DNA from: Beroe ovata
Taxonomy: Eukaryota > Ctenophora > Nuda > Beroida > Beroidae
Direction of reading: 5' to 3'
NCBI GenBank assembly: GCA_946803715.1
Contig: CAMPET010000006.1
Span: forward strand, 196,170 to 260,169
DNA length: 64,000 nt
Part shown: positions 1 through 10,033 of the stretch, one piece after another
Numbering within the stretch: the stretch's first letter is position 1
Layout: each line of letters opens with the position of its first letter
Notes under the pieces: generated by a model
Databases searched by the model: none
Told to the model about the DNA's origin: nothing
Seen by the model: the letters and a program-made list of their open reading frames with translations, nothing else
Translations under genes and position numbers: made by a program

Positions 1-1001
1 CGCAAAAATTTTGAACCTGAGCCTTGAGAAACTGGAACGGTTGGTCTAACAGACAATCGGGTGTTGTCTGAAGATTAACTTTCTCAATATACGGCTTGAC
101 TCGGAGGAATATCCTCTGTGTGTCCGATGTGACCTTGATGAAATCTCCGTCAGGTACCCGGGTTAACACCTGGGAGATGTGGTGTCAGCTGTCAGGAGTG
201 GAGGCAGAAGCGGGGACTGATCAAATTAGATGTCGTATGTCCATGCTCATATATCTAGGAATGGTATTCACTGATTATTACCTTTTCCTGTTCCGGATCA
301 GATCTTGATCTCTTACTCGAGACCTCCTCCACCGGGCCCTCTTCATCTGAATCACCCATGATTTCATCTCCAGTGACGCGCCTCTTCCCCTGACCTGCCC
401 GGTAACTGTTCCGTATTTGCAACGCAGGAGGGTCTGTGCTGCCAAGTGAGGCAGTAGCGGAGTTCTGCATGAAGCTAAACTCTATCTCAGGGTAGGAGTC
501 GGGTGTTGACAGTTTTGCGGTGTCAACAGACACCATCCGGTCTGTCAGGGACTTGAGCTGGTTCTCCAGTGCTGTTGTCATGGTGGTGGAGGAGGGTGTC
601 ACACTGGTGTCAGTTGTAGTGTCAGTAGTGGTGGGGTGATTGTTCTCTTTGTTAGCGAGAAGAGCTTCTTCCTCCATTATGGCCTGTCTCAGCTGCTCAT
701 CTGACACCCTTAATAGAGGTTAGAGAGGAGTGGTTAGCTGAATGTTGAATGTTGATAAGCCGGTGGAAACTGTGGCCGTGAAGCAGAAATGAGCAATGAG
801 CAACGTTTTTCAAGATAAGGGCCAAGTGTTGCTCAGCGAATCGGAAGTCGGATTGAATGAATGTGAGAAACACCGCATAGCTCACTGGTATTTGGCAAAG
901 GGATCTGGTTCATCGTGTATCACGAGGTTACCAAGAGCCTCCTCATCATCAGCAAACTGGGAGTCCAAGTTGTCATAGAAATCAGCCATGTCATAGTCCA
1001 T
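1..1001 (-). CDS. CHTF18: CHTF18-like clamp loader subunit, 5' part only (runs off left edge)
   Basis: CTF18 is the large subunit of the alternative RFC clamp loader that acts on PCNA in sister-chromatid cohesion and replication checkpoint signalling. I see three phase-consistent exons: 886-1001 (ATG at 999-1001), 282-708 and 169 down past base 1, with acceptors and donors such as AAAAG|GTAATA. The N-terminus (MDYDMADFYDNLDSQF) resembles the acidic start of animal CTF18. Exon 2 is low complexity, Thr/Ser rich, with a basic KRSRS patch. Exon 3 carries a stretch (VPDGDFIKVTSDTQRIFLRV) that matches the conserved block ahead of the AAA+ domain in human CHTF18. The AAA+ ATPase and C-terminal parts lie outside the window, so the assignment rests on N-terminal similarity only. 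Donor of exon 3 was not settled. Confidence 0.68.
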
Positions 1002-1284
1002 GGCTAAAGTGGTGCGAGTGTCATGGCGACAGCACTGTCATGTGACCACGCCCTTTGCACGATCTATGATTGTAGGCGAGAGATTATCATTGGAAGTGAA
1101 ATAGGAGTAACTTGTAAAAGTTGATAATACTGGATCGAAAAGATAACTGTTATAAGCGACAAATTACAGTTCTGATGTACGTCTATCTTGAGTAAACATA
1201 CGTAAGAGCATACATAAGTATAGAACAGATGAAACCAAGAGTTTATAATAACAAAGGGGATGTTTTTATCACTCCCTCTCCCGT

Positions 1285-4200
1285 CTAATGTCTCCTCCGA
1301 CCGGGAGATCGCGATCTCGATCGTCTATGATGTCCCCGGCTACCCCTGTTCTTGATGTGACGACCCTTACCAAAGTTCTGTAGCCCGAGCCGGGACCGGA
1401 CTTCCCGGGAACAGGACTTGACGTGGAGAAAGTTACAGTACCCTCCGCGGGTACACTCTGATGTCTCGTGCTGGCGACAGCATGCTTCCCTGAGAAACAC
1501 AGTGAACTCACGTTACATGAATACCACGTTATGAGATTTGACAATTTCACTCAATGACTACAAGTGTAATATGTGACAAGTAAGAATCGAGTGATGTAAT
1601 GACGCCATTAATAATAATGTGTGCGGCAGAGAGAGGTGAGATGGTCTCTCAGACAGACGCGGAGCCAGTATTACCAGCCTGGTATTCAACTACTGAGACA
1701 ACAGACTGGTCACACTGAGACTCGGGTGATATATAGCAGACAGCTAGATTTGGAATTTCTGATCATTGGGTGCCCTGATGTTGGTGGGGAATCACTATCT
1801 TGCCCAGAATCAGCTGTGAAAATTGTCTCATTGTCGGAGTGACTCTCTAGTTAACAGCAATGTCACATTGCCAATGTGAACGACGTCACCTAGCTATCTT
1901 GACCCCACTACGGGACACTTAGACCACATACCGACCGTTATCATCATACTGCAGAATCACAGCCACTTCTGCAGAAGGACTTGATTCTGTTCTGATTCCA
2001 TCTGGGCAGCCGTATTCCAAATTCAATCAACTTCGTCTCAGTCAAGGTGAGACATTGACAGAGTGACACATAACATCCAATTAACGTCTGATATGAATAG
2101 AATTTGCGTCAAATCCCTGACATGGGTAATCAGTTTAGCACAGGACAGCATTATGGTATGTCGCGATTTTGAATGAGCAGATGTTCGGCTCTTCGTTTAC
2201 AAGTTGCAGAGACACTAAATATAAGACGTTCGGGACGAATCACCACTGCAAATATCTCAGGATAAGCATCGTCTTTACTTCGGAGCGCAGGGCATGATGT
2301 TCCGACTCCTTGTGTTGGTTTTCACTGTGGCGATCACAGTTGAGGGTATTCTACTGGGCACCCCTCTACTCCAGCAAGCTCGGGAAGGCTTGCTCAGTGA
2401 GCTGAAATCAAGAGCTGACATGTCCATGACGGAGAAGCTGATGAGAGCCCGATTACTGAGGCGGTCCGAGAAGTTGGTTATCGAACACAACAGTAACCCG
2501 AGCAGAGAGTATAACCAGATTCTCAACGAATTCTCGGTCATGACCCCGAGTGAGAGAGCAGCGTATCTGGGCTACAGGAACACGACAGATGACTTGGAGA
2601 ATGAGGTGGTGTCCAAGAGAGACACCACTAAGGAGGAGGAGAGTCTTCTCCCTGACGAATTCAACCACAGGGATCACGGTCACGTGACCTCGGTTAAAGA
2701 TCAATCTTACTGCGGATCTTGCTGGGCGTTTGCAGCTGTCGGAGCGCTCGAGGGGTCTTACTCGGTGGCAACGGGTGTACTGACGTCATTCAGCACGATG
2801 GAGCTTGTCGACTGCACTCATGCTCAGCAGGGCAAAGGTGGGTGCAGGGGCTCAAGTGCCGTGAAAGCGTTGCAATGGATCCACAGAGTGGGTAGATTGG
2901 GCAGTGACAAAGAGATACCCTACGTTCCCAGAAAAACAGCAGCTAACTGTGAGAAGTGGGCTGGAAAACCGAATGCTATTCAAAACGCGAATGTTGTTGA
3001 GGTGGTGAGAGAGAAGGCAGAAGACTCATCGATTGGTTTGAGTGATGATCTCGTGAAAACAATCATACATAAAAACAACCCCGCCGTTAATTTTAATGTA
3101 GAGGATGGTTTTTACTATTACGACATTGGCCATTACAATGGATGCGATGGTAGTAAACATAAGAAAGGTAGTCACGCTATCATTCTTGTGGGATATGGGC
3201 CAGAGTACTGGGAAGGGAAGAACAGCTGGGGTCCCCATTGGGGAAATAATGGGTTTGTCAAGTTTACGCGAAGTCGACCCAGTGTTTGCACAATAACGAG
3301 CAAACTCTCCTACCCTGTGGTTGAATATGAAGACAAGGGTGAAGAGTTCATGGAGGATGAGAGTACCTTCAAGGACGGTCTGGTGAATGTAGCGATCGGA
3401 AAACCGATCCAAGAAGTGCTCTACGATTACCTCCCTGAGATCACTGATGATGACCTGGAAACGTGCTTCCGAACTGACAGCAAAAGAGCATTCCTCAAGC
3501 TAGATCTGGTCGATTCATTCCCGATTGAGAGAGTAGAGATTGTATCGGACGATCCGATGACACTGATGAACACTTATGTTCGAGCTAGTGATGATGGTAT
3601 CTATATCAAATCCCTGGGTACTGTCGAAGCAGTTGAGGATACAATGGCTGTGTTAAGAGGAGATGGAATTGTTCAAGGTAGGTTTCTGTACTTCACGTCT
3701 AATGGTAGTTATAAGGGAGAGCAACGGCAACTTTCAGTTTGCGAAATAAGGGTGTTTGCGGAAGTGAGAGATAGTGACTGCCCGGGGGGCACGACAAGAT
3801 GTCCGGATGGCATGTGTCGACACTCACACATGTGTTGACTCTGACAGGAACAGACAGAACGGCACTGGGGAAATCCACACGAAGGAATATTAACAAATTT
3901 TATAATTTCAAATTTGTTTCGAACATTTCAAATTTTTGCGTGCTTTGCCATTTGTCGCAAATGAGTAACTATGGTCTCACTTAAATTAATGTGACATATG
4001 ACAAGTGAGACTCCAGTGATAATATGACGACGTATTGATACGGCAATGTCACTATGACAGCGATAACACTGCTGTCATAGCAACAATTATCAGTGGTACC
4101 TGAAATCGGTAACGGGTGACAACTCGGCATAGATTGGTGCTCCGTTGAACCATCTATTATTGAGATCCTCAACACATTTGGCAGCGTCATCCTCTTGCTT

Positions 4201-4993
4201 GAACATGATATAGATATTCCCTGCAATTAATGATCAATTCGAAAATTGAGATGAATGTGGCGTAAGCAAGACAATATTTAGGCGGATTTCAGACGAGTCA
4301 TGAATACATTCATACCGATCAAATGATCTCCCAGGTTTTCACAGACATTCAGTTCCTCAATAGGACCGTACTTGTCTTCCAGCTCAACGTATACATCCTC
4401 GAAAAAGTCGTCAAAATGTTTCTGAAGTAGCTCCTGCGGAAATAATCTCCGTAATCAAGGAAATACCTGATTATAGTTCAAAATACTACAGTCACAACAC
4501 GCATACAGCCGTTTCACGCAAGTCTGAAGAAGGAGTAGAACACTGAATGTAGGTACAAATCACTTCACGCATACAGCCATTTCACACAAGTTTGATGAAG
4601 GAGCAGGACACTGAATGTACATACCTCACTGAATCCACCAGCCGTCTTTATCTCTGGATTGAGAGCGCTATTTGCAGGACTGTGGTACATGTGATTGAGA
4701 AGTACGGTTTGGCTGTACGTCGGTCTGTTGTGCTGTCTCGAGCACCTGAGAATAAAAGATGAAATGATATGAATATGAGGATGAACAAGAGTGAAAAAGG
4801 GGGGGGGGCATCTGAAATTTGTAGAGGTGTTATTCATTGATTAATCATGATATGGTGATCAATGATCACGTGGTGGATGATGGTTGTGCTGGGGTTACCT
4901 TTCACCGTGAGTGCAGGCGCCGGTCTTGAAGTAGAAGGGACAGTTTACCCTGTCTTTCTCTGTCCCGAAAATAGATGCTAAGAACTCAGCCAT
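1285..4993 (-). CDS. U2AF1: U2 small nuclear RNA auxiliary factor 35 kDa subunit
   Basis: U2AF35 recognises the AG at the 3' splice site in the nucleus and pairs with U2AF65. Five exons, all phase-checked: 4899-4993, 4625-4745, 4316-4433, 4100-4220, 1285-1489, giving 219 aa (human 240). The protein starts [20 protein letters not shown], nearly identical to human. In order it has CCCH zinc finger 1 ([16 protein letters not shown]), the U2AF-homology RRM (ending [20 protein letters not shown]), CCCH zinc finger 2 ([19 protein letters not shown]) and a short RS tail ([13 protein letters not shown]) that lacks the poly-Gly stretch of vertebrates. Introns 1-3 are about 100-200 bp, but intron 4 is 2.6 kb and holds a complete gene on the other strand. 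A GTAAGG inside the last exon could be an alternative donor. Identity is very secure. Confidence 0.97.
1565..1614 (+). repeat. Diverged direct repeat, left copy (flanks nested protease gene)
   Basis: About 50 bp resembling 3991-4040, sharing the order ACAAGT-AGA-TC-AGTGAT-ATGACG-ATTxATA at roughly three quarters identity by eye. The two copies lie on either side of the nested protease gene, inside the same U2AF1 intron and in the same orientation. Confidence 0.45.
2220..2225 (+). promoter_or_regulatory. Candidate TATA box of the nested protease gene
   Basis: TATAAG lies 69-74 bp before the ATG at 2294, a plausible distance for a TATA box plus short 5' leader. Sequence match only; no transcript support. 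Confidence 0.4.
2294..3838 (+). CDS. Secreted cathepsin L-like cysteine peptidase (C1A) with C-terminal galactose-binding-like domain
   Basis: Single exon, 514 aa. Residues 1-18 look like a signal peptide (hydrophobic, after MMFR). Residues about 30-95 fit an I29 propeptide inhibitor with an ERFNIN-like helix. The papain domain spans about 118-345: oxyanion Gln137, catalytic Cys143 in SYCGSCWAF, His294 in [11 protein letters not shown] and Asn310 in KNSWG, so the triad is complete. Residues about 358-495 form an extra domain with [13 protein letters not shown] and VRASDDG patterns typical of fucolectin / F5-8 type C folds. It ends in a short Cys-rich tail. Ordinary cathepsins L stop near residue 340. 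Expected site is lysosome or outside the cell; sugar binding by the tail is inference. The gene is intronless and lies entirely within intron 4 of U2AF1, on the opposite strand, which suggests a retrocopy or transposition origin. Confidence 0.88.
   Translation: MMFRLLVLVFTVAITVEGILLGTPLLQQAREGLLSELKSRADMSMTEKLMRARLLRRSEKLVIEHNSNPSREYNQILNEFSVMTPSERAAYLGYRNTTDDLENEVVSKRDTTKEEESLLPDEFNHRDHGHVTSVKDQSYCGSCWAFAAVGALEGSYSVATGVLTSFSTMELVDCTHAQQGKGGCRGSSAVKALQWIHRVGRLGSDKEIPYVPRKTAANCEKWAGKPNAIQNANVVEVVREKAEDSSIGLSDDLVKTIIHKNNPAVNFNVEDGFYYYDIGHYNGCDGSKHKKGSHAIILVGYGPEYWEGKNSWGPHWGNNGFVKFTRSRPSVCTITSKLSYPVVEYEDKGEEFMEDESTFKDGLVNVAIGKPIQEVLYDYLPEITDDDLETCFRTDSKRAFLKLDLVDSFPIERVEIVSDDPMTLMNTYVRASDDGIYIKSLGTVEAVEDTMAVLRGDGIVQGRFLYFTSNGSYKGEQRQLSVCEIRVFAEVRDSDCPGGTTRCPDGMCRHSHMC
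3991..4040 (+). repeat. Diverged direct repeat, right copy
   Basis: Partner of 1565-1614. Together they bracket the nested protease gene and could be a relic of the duplication or insertion event that placed it there. Confidence 0.45.
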
Positions 4994-5253
4994 GCTATGC
5001 TACCTCTGCTAGGGGTTAAGGATGGGTCAAGAAGTTTGAAATGACATTGATGTAAAAAATTGTTCAGAAAACCATTAAAAGATGTATGCAGATAAGTTAA
5101 TAATATTGGAATCCATGGGTTAGACGATAGCAACCGATTGTTGATAAAAATGTCATCGGTAAGTCTCAAAAATCAAGTTAAAGATTCTGCCTCTATCCCT
5201 AAAAACTCTGATACAAAGCATTGTGCATATTGCTACACGAAACACATTTCCCC

Positions 5254-6432
5254 TCAGGCGCCATGTGCAACACATCCCTGATACACATTGCACGTGAGTG
5301 TCTTTAGTGTCACACAATCCAGCACGTGGGTAATGTATTCCTCGGCGGACGATGTTAGTAACCGTGACACCGCTTTGTCAAGGGTGGGAAGTAGTTTAGC
5401 CAGGGCCATCGGCTCCGACGTCTGTAGTGATGAGCGTAGCTCTCGCCGTAGAAAGGTGGTGTTGTGGCTCAGGGATGTGACAAACGTGTTCCTGGAGATT
5501 TGTAGGATAAGGGTTTGGGTGGAAGAAAAGCATTCATATCCTTTCGAGAAATGGATAGAACGCATCAAAGCTATTACCTGAAGTCCTGACTCTCGAGTAT
5601 ATCCATAGTAACAGCAACAAGCTCCTTCATTTTCTCTTCTCCCTCCTCCCCTGTGGAAAACTTGCACATTTTGACGAGGTCTGGACAGAAATCCTTGACA
5701 CCACCCACCAACTGATCCACGATTTCGTCCCACAATACCGCGGTGTCAAGGTCAGTGTCACCTATCACTGAATCCACGACACCCGTACATACCTCAATCA
5801 TCTCACTCAAGTCTAACAAGTGGTGTACTTTTGAGAGGTACATTTTGGTTGACTTCGTAACGGATGGATCTTCGCCAACTTGCTGTGACGAACGTTGCTG
5901 ATCCGATGTTGCTCTAATGATGGTTGCTTTGACAACAGCGAGCTGTATTGACAGGAATGTTGCAAGCAGTGTTGAGGAGTAGAGTACGAGAGGAACTTTA
6001 GTTAAGATTTGTCGTTTTAGTATCTGCCAACCGGCAACTTTGTCGATATTCCCGCTTTTCAGATTGAGTAGGATTGTTCCTGTGTCACAGTGTGTCTTCA
6101 GTGAATTTCGTAGCTTGAGATAGTACCTGTGTGTTATTAAATTGATTGGGATGGGTTGGGTCCATCGAAATTGGTTTTACCACCAAGTCACAGAGGTTTC
6201 AACGAAGTTCATGGATTTACCCTGACAGAGTGAGCAACATGTTGTTATGATGCTGAAGGTAGTGTTGCTCAGCACGCGAGCACCTCAGCAACATTTCCAT
6301 CTGTTCACGTTGCCATGACTGCACCTTGTTCTTGCATACTGTTGCCACGGCAGTGGCCCCCGTGACAACGCCTACTCCCGCGAGGAGGGAAGTGCGGTGT
6401 TCGTTAAACTTCCGCCTACACCATTCTAGCAT
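5254..6432 (-). CDS. PEX3: Peroxisomal biogenesis factor 3
   Basis: PEX3 is the membrane docking receptor for PEX19 and is needed to insert peroxisomal membrane proteins. Three exons in phase: 6221-6432, 5578-6126, 5254-5491, giving 332 aa (human 373). The ATG is at 6430-6432. The N-terminus is a short basic segment (CRRKFNEHR) followed by a hydrophobic helix (about residues 15-32, LLAGVGVVTGATAVATV), as in the PEX3 membrane anchor. A KRQILTKVPLVLYSSTLLA block matches the conserved helix after the PEX19-binding region. The tail keeps the order KELVAVTMDILESQDF then LTCNVYQ, matching human LLNETRDMLESPDF and FAANVYEAF. Overall similarity is modest but collinear. It lies 260 bp upstream of U2AF1 on the same strand. 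Confidence 0.88.
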
Positions 6433-6709
6433 CACAACCTATGATAGGGATTTCCCATTATGGTAAAAAACGATCATCTCTCAATGATGTTGCAGCGGGT
6501 AAACCGTCCTATCTAACAACATCAAAACTGGGGCAATCTTTATTCCAATGGTAAATCAAAACTTTAAATATGTAAAATTGTTCATTAATCATAACCAACA
6601 CTCATAATATCAACAAATAATCAACAAAAATTTCATCTGGCTTTAGTTCAGTTCAAAGTTAATCCAACAAAACAAGGTATAAAAACACGGATTATTATCA
6701 CAGGCTATC

Positions 6710-7459
6710 TCAGATGGCACTGTATCCCTTCCTCCCAAAGACAGTCTCATCCCTCACTGGTGGACCATGAAGCTCCAGGTATATCCTATACTGTTCCAAC
6801 TCACGTCGGAAATGTTCATCCACCTCCAGCTTCTCCCGTTCCATGGACTCTACAAACTCATCCCACTCAGTGTCTTGACCCGGTGAGGGGGGTCGCGTGA
6901 CGGGCGTCGCGTTACCGGTGTCACCGGGTTCGATAGTATCGGGCATGATCAGATCACACAACTGAAGTATTACAGTGTTCCTATGGTGGTAAGTACTGAA
7001 TAAAAGTTTGGACTATGGAACCAAGGATACTACTTCGGTTGTGTGGTTTGGAGTGGTGTGATCTTCAGACGTGTCAAGAATATGTGGTATCTCTTGTCTT
7101 ACCTTGGTTAGTTCTAGAACCTTCTTATCGAGTGCTGCAAGATTTGAATCAGCATTTGCAACAGCACCGGGAAGTGAAGCGGAGCAATGCCGATCTAAAA
7201 TGGTCTGGCATTCTGCCAACTGAACTCCTTCAATTCCTTTCCTCTTGTTCTGAAACTCCTCAATGAAATAACGAGCTTCACCTAGGGGAGTGGCGGGGGA
7301 TTTGATAAGCAAGTTGTCATATATCAGGACATTTCAAACTAATGTATAAGAACTGTTATGAAGAACGGCACCTTGGAGAATGGCACGGTGATCAAATAAC
7401 CGGCTGAACACAGCCAGACCAGATTTCAGAGCTCCTAGTCCGGCTTCATCTTTGGACAT
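6710..7459 (-). CDS. BLOC1S5: Biogenesis of lysosome-related organelles complex 1 subunit 5 (Muted)
   Basis: Muted is a small coiled-coil subunit of BLOC-1, which sorts cargo from endosomes to lysosome-related organelles. Three exons in phase: 7372-7459, 7103-7281, 6710-6961, giving 172 aa (human 187). The start MSKDEAGLG leads into SRLFDHRAILQGEARYFIEE, which follows human HSRLLDHRPVIQGETRYFVKE residue by residue. The C-terminal exon has WDEFVESMEREKLEVDEHF, matching human WDNFMKEQPNKRAEVDEEH, and continues as a charged helix. Exon 3 starts with an extra Pro/Thr-rich linker (PGDTGNATPVTRPPSPG) not seen in the human protein. Confidence 0.9.
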
Positions 7460-7681
7460 GCTATGAGATAGGTCATAGGTACGTCGTGAGTCTTACAGCT
7501 TGTAATACTGGCATATGCTCAATTAATCTCTAAATATCACTTTACTAGATAACTCTGATCGCCAGGAAGTATAAATACAAAACCAAATTCCATTTACTTT
7601 ATTCCTAATATGCAAAAAACAGATTGAAAAGTATTAATACAAAACCACTTCAAAGCGTACCGATATCGGCAAAACCATCGG

Positions 7682-9651
7682 TCATAAGAAGGTATTTATA
7701 TTGTTCCTAACAGTATCTACAACAGTTAATAAATAGTCCTCATCATTGGTATCTCTTTTGTTTCCGGGTGAAACAGTCATTTCAAAACCAGGTCCATACT
7801 CACAGAAATACGCGTGGTCCGGAATTTTGTCAGAGATCACTTTTCCCGTGATATCAGCTGCGATATTGAGGCTTGGGTTAATTATGAAGAGTAAGCTACC
7901 CTCAATCATCATAACAGAAGTTGTATTCCTTGAGCGGTTATTGACCACTTCAACAAAAAGCTGTTGTTTTTAGGTTAACATACCTGTGATTTTGGTCCAC
8001 GTTCTGGCCACATTCGCGAAGTTATAGCCCCCACCTCCAAGCAGTAAAGTAGGCTTATTGTAAGCCAGGATTTTCCTTATCACACACGAAATACCCTCTG
8101 GGGTATAGGAGAATGCCTAACGAAGAATTTGGACTTTGGTCAGTAAAATCGATCACAAATTATATCACCTTTCCTGAACTGTGAGTCGTCTGAAATAATA
8201 TGCCTCACCTGGTGAGGGTCACCAGCGATACCATCAGCACCACACTGACACACAATGGCGTCCGGAGAGAACTTATCCATCACTAAGTCCAGAGTTCCAT
8301 CAACCGCCTGGATCGGAACTATATCTTACTCATGGTGAACTATAATGACAACAGGAAACATTTTCTTGTGTTTCAGAACAGCTCACTAACGTATCGCAAG
8401 GTATGATCCGAAGCCCCGTCTTTGAGAGGTATGTTGATTGAGTAACCTTTCCCCTTACCCTCGCCTACGGAGTCCAGTGTTCCGGAACCTGGGTAAAACC
8501 CGGCCTCGAGTTTGTGTATGGAATACGTCATTACATAGGGACTGTGGTAAAATGCGTCCTCTACTCCATTGCCATGATGTAAGTCTAGGTCGATGTAGAG
8601 AACTCTGCAGAGGGTTAGGAGAGTAAAAAGAGAGCAAGAAGTTACGAGAGAGGTTATTATCAAGTTAAAAAAGGGCATTATCTGCGAATAAAACCTCTCG
8701 AAGTAGTGTCTGAGTTGTTTTATGGCCAGTACACAGTCATTTACGTAGCAAAATCCCTCTGCTTTACCAGGCTGGCCGTGGTGCCAGCCTCCATACCAAT
8801 TGATAACAATCTAAAAGATAAGACATTACAGTGATGCATGATCGTCCAGCAGCTGTTCCTTTCATGCAAGTTTCCCACATTTCCCGCGCTCGAGATAAAT
8901 AGAGAAAGCTACAAATAAAGAAAAAGAACGCGCGTGATTATAATGCATACATGTTGCGCCAGATGTCTCGCGCCACACGCAAACAAACTCAAAACTATGC
9001 GTCATTGTATCATGTCACACTTTGGCGCAATTGAAACACACACTTTGGTTACAATGAAACTATCACCTGATGTAGTTTCAGTCCCAGCGACTCAGCTCCG
9101 TCGATTGACGCTCCCCCTATAGCACATACAGTGTCGAACATGCTTGGGAAGGGCGGACAGTCGTATACTGTAATGGGTGTCATCAGAAAGATGATTATTG
9201 GCGTCTAGCGAGATATTCCAGATAAATTCGAATTAATATATGAATATATTCGAATTAATGCATTGAAATACATATATATGTCCCACCGAGTCCATATCTT
9301 TGTAGAGTCTCGACATCTGTTGTCTCATCATAGGAATTGAGTACTTCGATGTAGTCGTTGGAATGGAATTCAGTCAATTGTAGCCTGCAGAGCATCGAAA
9401 GGTCACGCACACGAAAGTTATTGGTTTATTCAAGAAGAACTTATCGAAAATCAGATTGCTGCAACCAAAATGTGATGAAATGATACAACAGATTACCCAC
9501 TGATTCCAATGGGATCAATGATATCCATGTTTTCTGTCAGTCGGAAAGCATCTATCAGACTCTGGACAAGTTGTGATCTAGTTCTCACTTTAGGAATGTC
9601 GGACGTGACGTCTGTCAGTTCTGGAGATGTTACGAAGCCAATCTTCCCCAT
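7682..9651 (-). CDS. HDAC8: Class I histone deacetylase 8
   Basis: Zinc-dependent lysine deacetylase. Eight exons, all phases agree: 9497-9651, 9287-9384, 9067-9167, 8695-8810, 8391-8604, 8209-8307, 7984-8116, 7682-7857; 363 aa (human HDAC8 377). The charge-relay His-His pair is in WYGGWHHGQPGKAEGFCY. Metal ligands are in YIDLDLHHGNGVEDAF and in the CQCGADGIAGDP exon, and the transition-state Tyr is in LLLGGGGYNFANVARTW. The tail motif (SDKIPDHAYFCEYGPGFEM) tracks HDAC8 (SSEIPDHEFFTAYGPDY) better than HDAC1-3, and the protein ends right after the domain as HDAC8 does. The exon 4 donor (AG|GTTTTA) is weak, but the exon 5 phase supports it. Nuclear or cytoplasmic; known substrates include cohesin SMC3. 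Confidence 0.95.
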
Positions 9652-10033
9652 CTACCTAAAGAGAGTAGAGAGTTGATAGGGTTTGAATAAAATAAGAGAT
9701 TGGATTAGAATAAAAGAGAGGCTTGAATAAAGCAGCAAAGTTAATCTCGCAATTATGCAATTCTTCTGGATTAAATATATTTATGAAATACGACATACGT
9801 CAATGACACACTCTATTTATTATTGTATATTCAGAGTTATAACGGTTCAATAAGAATGATAAGATCATTATTGGTTCAAAATATTCGCAATTCATGGTTT
9901 GATGTCAAAGTTGAGAACAGTTGACAGATGTGAAGAGTTCGAAGCAACTGTATCGGATATGAATATACGAATCAAGTTTCTTGGGCAGTTTTTCGGATAA
10001 GTCACAGTGCAGACGGTAGTGTCTGTTTTCTCT
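9652..10033. other. Intergenic, HDAC8 to PHF14
   Basis: AT-rich stretch of about 380 bp between the HDAC8 start and the PHF14 stop. I see no gene here; it should hold the PHF14 3' end and the HDAC8 promoter. Confidence 0.6.

Larger units (their letters stand above)
1490..4099 (-). other. U2AF1 intron 4, host intron of a nested gene
   Basis: This intron (donor CAG|GTACC, acceptor TTTCTCAG|GGAAGC on the minus strand) is more than ten times longer than the other U2AF1 introns. Apart from the nested plus-strand protease at 2294-3838, its flanks (1490-2219 and 3839-4099) show no further gene. Confidence 0.85.

Noticed and set aside
2275..2541. Possible minus-strand exon inside U2AF1 intron 4
   Set aside because: Antisense shadow of the nested protease; the flanking U2AF1 exons already join in phase and match the family without it.
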